Shown here: in pieces, positions 43,663-54,515 of the stretch
Layout: each line of letters opens with the position of its first letter
Position numbering within the stretch: position 1 is the first letter of the stretch
Program-made: the position numbers and the translations under genes
Notes under the pieces: model-generated
The model's database searches: none
Seen by the model: the letters and a program-made list of their open reading frames with translations, nothing else
Told to the model about the DNA's origin: nothing
Assembly: GCA_022497145.1 (NCBI GenBank)
Contig: MU385864.1
Location: 186,001-250,000, forward strand
Reading direction: 5' to 3'
DNA length: 64,000 nt
DNA from: Rostrohypoxylon terebratum
Taxonomy: Eukaryota > Ascomycota > Sordariomycetes > Xylariales > Hypoxylaceae

Positions 43663-45874
43663 TTATTACGGTGCGTGGAAAATCAGTGAAAGGAAATCCG
43701 GGGGGGCCTTTAGGCTTAGGCTGGAAGATCCGCCAAACTTCTGTGTGTGATTTGATTTTAAAAGAAGCCTGGCAACCTGGGGCCGTTTTTTTTAAGCTAG
43801 TCAATGCTGTATTTCTGTATAATAACGAATTAAAATGGAATATGACGGCACTAAATTCTTGACTGGCAGGGCTGGGTGAATGAAACGGTCGCTTGTTTTT
43901 TTTTCTCTTTACTTTTTTTGACCTATGCTAGCAATGCTTGCAGAGAATGAAAACGATAATGAGTTGGCTGATTGATATCTCAAATGGGACTCGCAGTGGG
44001 GGGGGGGGGAAACTTGAGGGGGGGTTTTGTTTTCTCGGTTCCTCTCGAAGTCTTGTGTTCGCAAGACGCGATTGCCAGGATGCGGAGTCGGCTGATCAGT
44101 CTGATTGACTTGATTGACCTTACCACCGAATTCTAGGCCAGGCTATACGTGGACCTTGGGTTTTTGGGCTGCTTGCTTGCATTCAAATGTTCCCAGGTTG
44201 TTGATCTGAGCATTCCCTGTTTCCTTAACGTTCCGTGATATATACGTAGCTGGTCGGTTTATGTAGGGTATTTTTTCGTATTAATTGACGGCGGGTCAGA
44301 TTGAGATAATTTGGTGAGAGAGAAGGGGGAAAAAAAGAGTAAACCCTGAAGGTAAGTAAGGAAGCGAAGGGATAGAAAAGGATGATCGATTAAAGGTTAC
44401 AAGACAAAATGTATTGTACAAATAATAATTTGGAATCAGGAACGACTCAGCTGAAGGCAAGAAAAGAAATCCAACTCAATCAAGATCGGAAAACTGGCAA
44501 GTCCTACCTTCATAACTGACGACATTTCTGTCTTTATTTATTATTATTAAGGTTCGGTAACCGTACTACATAATAAGGTACAAACCCATACATAATACAT
44601 AATACATACAACTTACAAGATGGATGCTTTGGTAGTGAGAAGGCGCAGGGAAGGCAGGCAAAAATTAGAAACAGACCATGCCTAACAGAGCAAAAAGCTG
44701 CAACCACATGCTTTCGCTTGTGCTAGTATGTGTTAGTTATGTTCAGTATGTCCCACATAGGTAGTGTACATGAACACATTAAACGCATTAAAAACATTAA
44801 AAGACTGGAGAATGAATCCTACTTTGGAAAATATGCCCAATTAGGTATGTACCGGACAGCGATCCATCGAATATCGACATGGCAATCCATGGCATTTTAT
44901 AGCACACATATCTACCATAGCAGCATAGTAGCATAAAATGGCTGCTTTCGTACGTCATAGGGACTTCGCCTACTAGTATTAGCCTTTCGCGGACGAATAG
45001 GACGCATGTCATAGAATGTACGCAATACGCCGCTTGACAGATCGTACGTTACTCTGCAACCTCCCTGAAGTCCCTACTAAGTAGATGGAGGTATCGTAAA
45101 TGAATCGAAATAGTATGATTGGAATACCTAGTTAAGTTATCTGACGGCAAATTTGGTGCCCGTTAGCCAGGGCTGCGATTCGTGATCGACTACATAGTAG
45201 TAACGGGTGGGGTTACAACCGCAATGCGGCGTCAGCCAAATAAAACAAGGGAAAAAAAAAAAGTTACGGATGTTTTAAACCCCATCCCTGCTTGGCATTG
45301 GGGGAACTGTACATAGTACACATAGTACACATAGTACGAAGGCTGATGTCGGAGGTCCCTGGCGATGCCAGACATGATGAAAGCCTTGTTTGTTCTTTGA
45401 GTCTTCAAGAACTGTAATGACGTACCTATGAAACGCCATCTTCATGTCATCTTCCACTGCGCTGCGTTGTACATAGTAGATATAATTCAGGTAAACCCGA
45501 ATTCGATAGTACATAGTAACACGTTAGATAAATGCGTGCGTCTTATGCTTGCATGGTTATTGGGTACCTAGTAGTTTGGGGGTATATAACTGTTACGATC
45601 AATAAGGTTGGCTGTCCTAGCCATAAAGTATTGCCCAAGCGTGCTACTTCATCGAGAAACGCAACATGAACTGGTCAAATTGGTCAGATGCTCAATTCAG
45701 ATTCCTACAGTCGCACAAACGCGATTGCAACTACGCCCAGTGTTCAACAAAGCCAATACAGCTAGCTAGCTACCTTAACGCCATTGCCGCCAGACCTTGT
45801 CCTTGAATCATTCAATGATAAAAAGAGGTCTATGCCAGGGATTATTAGGCACAGAAAAGGGGTAAGCACTCTCC
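43663..45874. other. Gene-free spacer, 2.2 kb
   Basis: Upstream of the FHA-RING gene and downstream of POB3. G tracts at 43998-44009 and 44018-44024, CATAATA repeats at about 44589-44609 and a triple ACATAGTAC repeat at about 45310-45338. ORFs here are short and unrecognised. Confidence 0.5.
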
Positions 45875-47763
45875 TTATTTAGAGATCTTTTGCTTCTTCG
45901 CCTTGGGCTTTTCTTCCTCTTCTTCCTCCTCATCCAACATTTCCTCGTCTTCGTCTTCATCTGCCCCGCCATCGACGTCGCTCTCTGCGCTTCCGGAACC
46001 CGATGACTCGTGAGCTGAATCGTACTCTTCGGCCACGTCACTTTCACTCTCGGCCTGGAAATCTTCGTCCACACTCTCTTCGTCTTCGTCAGCCGACCCA
46101 CGATCAGCTCGAGGGCCGACCACCTCCTCTTCGGACTCATCCATAGCCTCCTCGCGCAGAGCGGCGGCAAGCAAGTTGGCATCTTCGTCGATCTCGTTCT
46201 TAACACGCAGACCCTTCAATTTAAAGAAACCCTCAAGCGCTTTCAGGTCTTCGCGATTAATGTTGCTGAATGAGTGCGGGGCTCCTCCACTCTTCATGTG
46301 GACTGCGATGTCGAAAGTCGACAGCGCAGAGACTGCACCGCTGACACGAGAGAACACGATAGAGGACGTCTGGTCGTAGGACACGTAAGTTGCGGGTTTA
46401 GGAACGAACATAAAGGCCTTCTCAAGACAGTAAAGGAAACCTTCTGCCGCTTTGATTGAACATTTAATGCCAAATTGATTCCTGTGCGTCATGAAATCCT
46501 TGGCTGGGGACACGATCTTCTTGTTGGCGAGCCCTTTAAAGATGTAAGTAATCACTTGGTGGAGCGGTTGTTCGTAATGCGATTGTAGACGATCCTTGTA
46601 CTGCTCGTTCAGTTGCTCCTCCGTGAGGTTCAGATCGATAGTAACTTCCTCGTCCTTCTTAGCTTGCATGACGATGAAGGGATACCTTGTCTGTCCCTGG
46701 CGGAGAGGCGGATCTAGGCCGATACATAACATGAAGTGGAGGTCGTCCGGCTTCGGAAGCACCATAAACTTCTTGATATGTTCGTACTGAATCTTGTAAT
46801 CGTACGTTTTACCACGAAGACGGAACGACGCCTCATACATGTCGATATCGAATCGCCCACTGCAAAAGAGTGAGAAAGAGAGAACCAATATAGGGATTCA
46901 AGTCAACTGACCGAGGTGTAAGATGTAGAACCTCCAAGAAGGTAGCAATTGCGTCACCCGCGGTCTCACCAATCTCAGCCTTATCCATAAGCGTCTCATA
47001 GAACAAGGTAGCAGCGTTCTTTTCCTCCTCGGCGCCACTTCCTGCTTCTTCGCCTTCTGTTTCTTTGCGGGTAGTAGTGCCAGGAATGTAGAAGCGCATT
47101 TCCACAAGTTGATCTTTGCCTGCACCGGATTTTTTGCCACGACCTCGTGCTCCGCCCAAGTGTCCATTCGTACCCGTATCATCCTCGTTCGAAGCGGCAA
47201 ATTCGACGGAGACTTCATTTCGGCCAGCGAGGTTAGTGTTGGATATTTCGGAGTATGGTACTTCGAAGGAGGGTTTGTTCTGGACATTGAATACAAGCTC
47301 GGCCTTGCTGAATTCTGTCTTTCCCCAGTTCCAGCCTCGTAGCGCATGTTCCTTAGGGTCAAGGTTTATGCTATACCAATTCTTGAAGATCTTGCTTAGG
47401 CGCTCTAGGTCCTACGATGGTATCGATAGTTAGAAGAAGCTCTCATAATGTTATAGTCGTCTCTCTTACCTCCTGTTGATAACCATCGAGATGAACGAGC
47501 TCGGATGATCTCTTCAGAATCTTGACTTCGTAGCCTTTCGCAGCACGACTCCATTGTGCACTGACAATATCTCCACGGTCGAGGGTGAATGTGTTGCCGC
47601 CTCCCGAAGGTTTCCAGCCCAAACCGTTCTCGGCGAATCTGCACTTCCCAGACTCCTTGGATAGATCCAGGAAGATGTTATCGAAATTCTCACTATTGAT
47701 CATCCTGATTAGTATTCGTTAAAGTCAAGAACTTACTTGATTCCCTACTTACAAAGCCGCCAT
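45875..47763 (-). CDS. pob3: FACT histone chaperone subunit Pob3 (SSRP1-like, 576 aa)
   Basis: With Spt16 forms FACT, which displaces and restores H2A-H2B during transcription and replication. Exons 47763-47753 (11 nt, MAAL), 47704-47470, 47411-46912, 46859-45875; total 1731 nt. POB3-N domain with FDNIFLDLSKESGKCRFAEN and GLGWKPSGGGNTFTLDR; the SSRP1 middle double-PH region (TEFSKAELVFNVQNKPSFEVPY, EMRFYIPGTTTRKE, RFDIDMYEASFRLRGKTYDY, KFMVLPKPDDLHFML); the Rtt106-like PH (AEGFLYCLEKAFMFVPKPATY, SSIVFSRVSGAVSALSTFDI); a long acidic tail from about residue 475 and a terminal basic NLS-like KPKAKKQKISK. No HMG box, as expected for fungal Pob3 (Nhp6 supplies it). The tiny first exon is supported by the MAA start of fungal homologues; the ATG at 47703 could serve alone. 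Divergent with coronin. Confidence 0.95.
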
Positions 47764-48381
47764 GTTGATGAGAGAAATGTCGATATTGCGGAACAATTGA
47801 TGGAATCGATTGTGAAGATGCGACAGTTTCAAGGAAAGAACCCGCCTCTTGAAGAGAAAAGTTTAAGAGGAGGCGCGTCGACGCGGTGCCTTAGCTAAGC
47901 TAGGTCGGAACTTTTTTGGCGTAAATTGAACACGTGATTTTGAGCTTGGGAGGTAAGATGGAAAACTCCACTTGTCCTACCTAGTATTAGGTACCTGTCA
48001 TAAGGAGAGACGGTGGGTCTGGGTGGTTACTGCGTAGGTACCTAAGGTAGCTAAGGTACTTCTTTCCAAAAGAGAACAGTCGTAGATTTAGGTAGGGACA
48101 CCTAGGTACATCATGTACCTAGTACATATAGCATACACGAATCCATACCTACCTAGTACATGCACGGCTTCAACCTTGAAGTTTCAGTCCTTCCATCAAC
48201 CTTAGGTCCTTAGCTAATACATCCATATCCTTATTGCTTCGTTCTCCCCTATCGCCACTTTCCTCACTAAGCCTTCTCTTACTTGCGCTGTACACGACAC
48301 TCACCCACCGAACATCCATTCCCCATCTTATTACTTATTTGCTATCTACATACTTCGCTTGCCCATTGCCCACAACCAATC
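47764..48381. promoter_or_regulatory. Divergent promoter of POB3 and coronin
   Basis: 618 bp between two start codons facing away. Densely packed with TAGGTACCTA-like palindromes at 47978-47995, 48032-48060 and 48090-48125. CT-rich tract just upstream of the coronin start (48236-48290). Confidence 0.55.
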
Positions 48382-50587
48382 ATGTCTGGTCGCTTCGTTC
48401 GAGCGTCCAAATATCGTACGTCCTTCATTGCTGCGCTCCCCCTTCGAGTAGAAAGCAGCCTGCGGTGGAAACAATTTAACTAACTTGGAGGAAGGACATG
48501 TCTTCGGTAAATCTACACGAAAGGAATTCTGTTACGACAATCTACGTATAAGCCGAAATGCTTGGGATACCAACTTAGTTAAGGTCAGATTTCCCATACC
48601 CGCCTGTGTTAATATGTCGATGCCTGCATCTATGTGTATGGATATGACCTAGGGACTGACGACTTGGGTCGCAACAGGCTAACCCAGAATACCTCTCCGT
48701 TAATTGGGAAGCTAGTGGTGGAGGTGCCTTCGCCGTCATTCCCTTAAACGAGAAGGGGAAAGTTCCTGATGTAATTCCTCTATTCCGTGGCCATACTGCC
48801 GCCGTTCTCGATACCGACTGGTGCGCACGCGACCCTTCGAGTGGCTGACTCCCCCTATTCCGAAGACTTTAACCTAATCTTACTCAAGGAACCCTTTTAA
48901 CGATCGCTTAGTCGCTTCAGCTTCCGAGGATGGCAAAGTAATGTTGTGGCAAGTGCCCCAGGGCTTCACTCTCCTCACGGACGCCGAGGAACCGCCCGAC
49001 GTTGCCCCTATCGCTAAATTGACCGGCCACTCGAGAAAGGTCGGTCAGGTCCTGTTCAATCCTGCCGCTGAGAATATCCTAGCCTCCGCTTCCGGTGACC
49101 TTACCATCAAGATATGGGATGTGGGTGCCGGTTCCCCCGTCCACACACTCAAACACCCCGACATTGTACAGAGTCTGTCGTGGAATGCTAGTGGAACGAT
49201 GCTGGTGACAACCTCAAGAGACAAAAAGCTTCGCGTATGGGATGTGCGACAAGAACGTGCTGCTCATGAAGGCCCTGGTCACGAGGGGGCTAAAAATAGT
49301 CGAACAGTATGGCTAGGAGAACACAACAGGTTTGCTACCACCGGTTTTTCGAGAATGAGCGATCGACAGCTTGCCCTCTGGGAGCCTGGCAACAACTCAC
49401 CCATCGGCGGATTTAAAACCCTCGATAGTATCTCTGGTGTTTGCATGCCGTTCTGGGGTAAGATGATGAATTATTTATGCGTGAATGTACCGGATCTAAC
49501 GTCGACGTAGATGACGGCTGCAATTGTTTATACCTTGCCGGAAAGGGGTAAGTCTTCAACTGCCCAATTCATGACCCGTGAATGAGTGTGTGATGTTAAC
49601 TGCAATAGTGACGGAAACATCCGCTATTTTGAATACGAGAATGACAAATTCGAATTTCTCTCGGAGTACAAGTCCGTAGAACCTCAGCGAGGTATTGCTT
49701 TCGTTCCCAAACGCGGAGTTAACGTAAGTTATCACACATCACCCTAGGTAATGTCATATGACTAACACTAATAATATCAGGTCCATGAAAATGAAATCAT
49801 GAGAGCCTACAAGACTGTAAACGACGCGTACATTGAGCCTATCTCATTCACGGTGCCTCGACGAGCTGAGACGTTTCAATCCGATATCTACCCACCGGCC
49901 GCTGGTATCAAGCCGGGTTGCAGCGCTAGTGACTGGCTATCTGGTAAAACTGGCCTACCGCCGAAGATCGATTTCGAGAGTATCTATGAGGGCAATGCTC
50001 CCGTCGAAGTCCCGGCCGATTATAAGCCCCCCGCTGCGACGCCGGCTCCGGCACCAGCCCCTGTATCCAAGCCTGCTCCAAAGAAGGATCCTGAGCCGGC
50101 ACCGGCACCGGCTCCTACTATGAAGGAACAAAACCGCTCCATGGCAGCGATAGCCTCAAAATACGACGATGGGGATGACGTTGAAGAAGATGATACCTCC
50201 AGTTTTGAGGAAATTTCGAAGCCCGTCCAGCGTAGTTCGATACCTGCAAAATCCGAACCAAAGCCACCTTCTCCTACTAAAACCACATCGGCACTACCTC
50301 CAAGGGCAGCACCGCCGCTCAAGACACCTTCCTCCGCAGCGGCGCCGGCTATCGCCGCTCACAGCCCTCTCTCCCCAACAGCAGGAAGCGCGGGGGTCGA
50401 GACATCTTTAGAGCAAATTAAGAGCTTATTAGAGACACAGACAAAACTAATCAGCGTCCAAAGTCAGCAAATTAGTCACCTTACGGACGAAGTAGATGGC
50501 CTAAAGAAACGGGTGGGATCTGGATCGCAGGATCAGAGCGAACGCATCCGGCAGCTGGAGTTGGAGTTAGAGGAACTTAAGTCGTGA
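48382..50587 (+). CDS. crn1: Coronin, actin-binding WD40 protein (597 aa)
   Basis: Bundles F-actin and modulates Arp2/3 at endocytic patches and the hyphal tip. Seven exons: 48382-48415, 48495-48583, 48678-48820, 48889-49457, 49511-49547, 49609-49723, 49781-50587; total 1794 nt. The start MSGRFVRASKYRHVFGKSTR is the invariant coronin N-terminus. WD repeats form a beta-propeller (FRGHTAAVLDTDWNPFNDRLVASASEDG, LTGHSRKVGQVLFNPAAENILASASGD, SLSWNASGTMLVTTSRDKKLRVWDVR). Then the coronin-specific blade (FVPKRGVNVHENEIMRAYK, FTVPRRAE), a Pro/Ala-rich and acidic linker (about 420-545) and a C-terminal coiled coil (LEQIKSLLETQTKLISVQSQ...LELELEEL) for trimerisation. The linker resembles the CA-like acidic region of fungal coronins. 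The exon 3 donor is GTGCGC, weak but required by frame. Convergent with HIS6. Confidence 0.95.
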
Positions 50588-50913
50588 TGTAGTTGAGCGT
50601 GGGGATATGTGTCGAGTCGAGATAGAAGAACCTGGCGGATGTTGAGTAGTGGATGGATACCAATTTTGAAGGTTATATGCACAGTGGGTCACGAATATCT
50701 CATACTTTGGAGATACATCGACGTTCCTAAAACCTCATTGTACTGATACCTGTTCAACATGAATCTCTCATCAGTTTGCCGTGGATAGGTGAAGTTGATG
50801 CATGTCGGTTGTATTCTTATCACGTTAAGCAAGCTTTTCTCATACCCTTAGTTTAATCGGTTTTTTTTTTGTATTCACTGGCTTGAGGATTATGCTCATG
50901 ATACTAGCGTCCC
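50588..50913. other. Convergent 3' spacer between coronin and HIS6
   Basis: 326 bp; no coding signal, a T9-10 tract at about 50861-50870. Confidence 0.5.
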
Positions 50914-51849
50914 CTATTGTTTAGCGTTCCATTCAACACAATCATCAAATTTGACCCTCGTACCGCCAAAGCAGTCCAACGCGCTACCAATAGTGAGATC
51001 TACTTTACCGTTACTTAATTTCTTCACCAGCTCTAGGTCATCGAGATTTCTTCCGCCGCCAGCATACGTCACCGGTATGCTACACCATTCAGCAAGTTTC
51101 CCAACTAGTTGTTCGTCGATGCCTTTTTGCAAACCTTCGTTGTCGGCGGCATGGATGAGGAACTCGGAACAATATGGCTCCAGAGATTTAATAGATTCTG
51201 CGCAACTAATTTTCAGAAAAGCGGGTTCCTTGATTGGAAGACGAACGTTTGAATACCTTGGTTCACCTCCATATCTGTAATAGTCTGCCATTTGTTCATG
51301 GCCACGAACCACCTATCGTCACCTCGTCGCCTGCAGCTAAGATCGATGACGAGATGTTCTTTTTGCCCGCCAAGAGCAGCAAGCACCGCGTCTAGCCGCT
51401 CCTGGCTAAATTTGCCCCCTGGGAAGAGGAAAGATGTGATAATGACCTACTGGAACATCAAATCAGCAACGAAGCATAGTACAAGTATAAACGTATAAAC
51501 GGAAAAATTATCACAATTCCGCTATATTGAAAATCCAAATATCACCCACCTTACTAGCTCCGCGCTCCATCCACAGAGCTGCATTCTGGTCAGTAATCCC
51601 TCCTCCGACCTGAAGATGACCCGGCCACGTTGCCAAAGCCTCTTTCGCGGCTTCCTCGTTCCCGGGACCTAACATGATCACATGCGCGCCTTCAAGTCCA
51701 TGATCTCGGTACAGGCTGGCAAAATGGCCCGCAGAGTGTTGTGAGATATAATTCGTCTTGAGCTCGGCGGTGGAACTATCGAGAGTTCCACCTACGATCT
51801 GTTTAACCTGCCCAGCATGTAGATCTATACATGGCCGAAATCGAGTCAT
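50914..51849 (-). CDS. his6: Phosphoribosylformimino-AICAR ribotide isomerase, histidine biosynthesis (257 aa)
   Basis: Amadori isomerase (EC 5.3.1.16), fourth step of histidine synthesis, converting ProFAR to PRFAR. Exons 51849-51550, 51446-51257, 51197-50914; total 774 nt. TIM-barrel motifs: MTRFRPCIDLHAGQVKQIVGG with the catalytic Asp in strand 1, GLEGAHVIMLGPG, HLQVGGGITDQNA (phosphate loop), VIITSFLF, VIDLSCRRR, FLIHAADNEGLQKGID with the second catalytic Asp region, VTYAGGGRNLDDL and KVDLTIGSALDCFGG. Intron 2 joins MEVNQ to ESIKSLEPYCSEF, as expected from fungal homologues. Length equals the eukaryotic HIS6 family (about 260 aa). Divergent with FAF1 from a 349-bp spacer. Confidence 0.97.
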
Positions 51850-52198
51850 TATGCCTAGATGCAGATGCTACGAATTTATAAAGATAAAGAATGATCATTC
51901 ATTGGAAGTTTAAACTTTAAGATCTTGATCATCCAGTATCACGAGGCTATGGCGGGGTGATTTTTCTAGTGACAGGGATTAGAGCCAATTATCATAATTG
52001 GTTGAGTTGATTGGTCAATCTTAAATTGTGGGTGAGGCTGCACTAGCGCGCTTGCTAATTGCTGAAGATTCGTGGGCCCAGTAAAAAGTTGAGACTCTTT
52101 CAACATCCAACATCCAACATCATCAAACGTCAGTCAATCTGCACTCTATTTCAACTTCATTACAATACTTCCTAAACCACTCATAAACCAAAATCGAG
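51850..52198. promoter_or_regulatory. Divergent promoter of HIS6 and FAF1
   Basis: 349 bp. Contains GTGACAGGG and a short CAACATCCAACATC direct repeat (about 52101-52120). A Gcn4-type TGACTC site was looked for; none perfect was found. Confidence 0.5.
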
Positions 52199-53110
52199 AT
52201 GACTACTGTCCTTGGGAAACGAAAAGTACGCTCCCATAAAAAGGAATCTTCGATCACCCAAGAGGACGCCCAAGAAATATTCAGGCGGCATTTCGAAGCG
52301 CAGTTCGCCCCGTTAGAATCAACTCAACCAACTCTAAAAACAACACAAGCTTCAGAGCTTGAAGATCTACGATCTGACTCGGAAGATGCCTCGGACGACT
52401 CATGGGATGGGGTGTCCGGCTCAGATGAAGACGAGGAGCTTGGCAGTTCATCTCCTAGTACTTCGGTAGCTGAAGTTGTCGAAGTCGTCTCACATACCAA
52501 GGACCTCCCAGCACTCTCTAACGATCCTCTGTCCAAACGTGAGAGTAAAGCGTACCTTTCCTCACGTATACCATCCTCATCTCTAGACCCATCATTATCA
52601 TCTAAACCAACCTCGACAACAAAGCGCAAAACAACAGCAGATGAGGATGCGCCGTCGCTCTTAAAGAATGATTTGGCATTGCAACGCTTGTTATCTGAAT
52701 CGCACCTCTTCTCAGGGCCAGGACACAATGATGGGAGCATAGAACATGCAGGCCGCAACCGGCATAAAGCGACAGATATACGGATGTCAGCTTTAGGTTC
52801 AAAAACCAGCATCTATAAGCAGGTGAAGATGCCTATGTCACATCGAAAAGGGATCGCAGCAGCGGCGACAGCACGAGAGTCCAAGAGACGAAGAGAGGCA
52901 CGTGAAAATGGGATAATTCTCGAACGGCCTACGAGCGGGTCTGGCAAAGGAAATGTAAAAATGAGAAAGAGAGAAAGGGTTGTAGATGCGCCTGCCGTAG
53001 GGAAATTAAGAAACGGGATGTTAAAATTAAGTCGGAAGGATATTACGGAAATTCAAGGTAGTGAAAAAAGATCGGGAGGCAAGAGCGGTGGGAAACGGCG
53101 ACGGAGGTGA
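52199..53110 (+). CDS. faf1: rRNA-processing protein FAF1/FSAF1-like (303 aa)
   Basis: Nucleolar SSU-processome factor needed for 18S rRNA maturation (yeast Faf1, human FSAF1/C1orf131). Intronless ORF of 303 codons. N-terminus MTTVLGKRKVRSHKKESS with basic patch and EDAQEIFRRHFEAQFAPL helix, an acidic Ser/Asp/Glu region (DLRSDSEDASDDSWDGVSGSDEDEE), a Ser/Thr-rich linker, LLKNDLALQRLLSESHLF, and the conserved C-terminal block SIYKQVKMPMSHRKGI, RRREARENGIILE followed by a basic nucleolar-type tail (GGKSGGKRRRR). Length and order match fungal Faf1 proteins. Confidence 0.85.
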   Translation: MTTVLGKRKVRSHKKESSITQEDAQEIFRRHFEAQFAPLESTQPTLKTTQASELEDLRSDSEDASDDSWDGVSGSDEDEELGSSSPSTSVAEVVEVVSHTKDLPALSNDPLSKRESKAYLSSRIPSSSLDPSLSSKPTSTTKRKTTADEDAPSLLKNDLALQRLLSESHLFSGPGHNDGSIEHAGRNRHKATDIRMSALGSKTSIYKQVKMPMSHRKGIAAAATARESKRRREARENGIILERPTSGSGKGNVKMRKRERVVDAPAVGKLRNGMLKLSRKDITEIQGSEKRSGGKSGGKRRRR

Positions 53111-53518
53111 CGACGGAGTGCACAAGTTAGTCGCTAGGTGTACATAGGTATATAACGGAGTCTGGGACGGTTCACCATGATCGTCCATCTTTTTCACCAC
53201 ACAATACAGACAGAGTACACGAACTTCCATCACGAATTTCCGCCACGAATTCCTACCATAAATTCCTACCACAAGTTCTTATCACAAGTTTCTAACACTG
53301 CTAGACTCACTTGTACACAAATAACCTCCACCACTAACACCTCTTCTCCTCTGATCTTCAGTCTCTCAGATTTGTCTATCTTTTTCTTTTTTTTTTCTTT
53401 TCAATTTGTCTCGATTGAACTCGCACATATTCCCTCTCTTTTCAGACTACATCGTCCTCCTATCATTGAGATACCCCCACAATCGAAACACCTTTTTACC
53501 ATACTACGAAACGCATAT
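53111..53518. other. Spacer between FAF1 and gag-like copy 2
   Basis: About 400 bp; repeated ACCACGAATTCC/ACCACAAGTTC words (53228-53290) and a pyrimidine tract (53370-53405). The ORF that runs through it into the gag-like copy is not supported as coding here. Confidence 0.5.
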
Positions 53519-54515
53519 ATGACGATGTCTAACCAATCTTTTTCGAACGAGTTCTCCGAGCAGAACGATAACCAGCAGCTCCAGCTGTTCCAACCCCCCC
53601 AAAACCCTCAGTATGACCATCCACAAGACTCTCGTCAACCCCCACCCCAGCACCAGCACCAGCACCATCACCAGCCAGCGCTAACCTCGACCGGTGCGCT
53701 GCTTTCAGCGACCAAGAACTGGGCTGTAGCCTTAAACTCGTTTGCGAATGAAACAAACGCAGTCATCGGCGCAGCCCAGGCCAAAGCAGCTGATGTTGCT
53801 GATCAGGTTAGCGCTGCGCATGGTATGGTAGATGGCGTATACAATGATTTAGCAATTCGAGATAATGAATTACGAGCAAAATTCAACGCCGTGGAGGCCG
53901 AGATAGCTGGTCTCCGCGAGCAGATGAATAACCTCGTTAATGCGGTCCAAACCCGCGAGCGCCTTCCCCATCCAAACTTAATAACAAGAAGCATACCGTT
54001 GCTTGGATGCGCGAGATCAGCGCAAAGCTCCAGATTGATGGCGCGGCCATCGGTAACGAGAAAGACAAGTACTACTAGTAAGTAAATTTTCACTTCTGCT
54101 CGTTCTGGCATCATTGCTCCCGAGATAAGCCACCAATCAAACTACCCTATCCTCTCCTTAAGCATTCAATTACTAATCCCCATCGCTACAGTGTCTACGC
54201 CTGCCTGGGTCCCGAGGCCCAGGTTCGCGTGAACCATACCATTTCCCGTGCCGAAGCCGCAAACAACTGGGCCGTTGGCGACCTTCTAGTTGCCATCATT
54301 CGCGACTACGCCCCGGCCCAGGCAGGCAACTTCGAGCCCTGGGTTCTAGAGGACTTCGGCATCGCTAATGTCGCATAGCGTGAGTCATCACAGAACTGAA
54401 GACGGACATACTACGTTTTCTCCCACCACTTTGACATAGATTCTGACCGCTTCGTGAAATACAGCCGCGATGCCTGGAACCGGTTAGGGAGCTACCTAGG
54501 TAAAGGTTGACTACC
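53519..54515 (+). pseudogene. Gag-like element, copy 2, near-intact but frameshifted
   Basis: Possible ATG at 53519. The N-terminus is Gln/His/Pro-rich (QHQHQHHHQPALTST). The region 53690-54000 matches copy 1 (ATKNWAVALNSFANETNA; FNAVEAEIAGLREQMNNL). Compared with copy 1 it lacks four bases (CCATCCAAA versus CCATCCATCCAAA, about 53968-53976), which shifts the frame; beyond the shift the homologous frame reads NNKKHTVAWMREISAKLQ, IDGAAIGNEKDKYYY, a typical Gag capsid-like stretch. An apparent intron (about 54078-54191, GTAAGT...CTACAG) then splits TAC-TA/T, followed by VYACLGPEAQVRV and PWVLEDFGIANVA, ending in TAG at 54376-54378. A second shared intron-like segment and the tail RDAWNRLGSYLG follow to about 54512. 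No LTR or pol seen. Confidence 0.65.

Noticed and set aside
45808..46206. A Lys/Arg-rich ORF overlapping the POB3 3' end
   Set aside because: A shifted-frame reading of the acidic tail of Pob3.
53177..53518. An upstream extension of the gag-like copy 2 ORF
   Set aside because: The extension is low-complexity (His/Phe/Ser-rich, repeated ACCAC words) and has no counterpart in copy 1.
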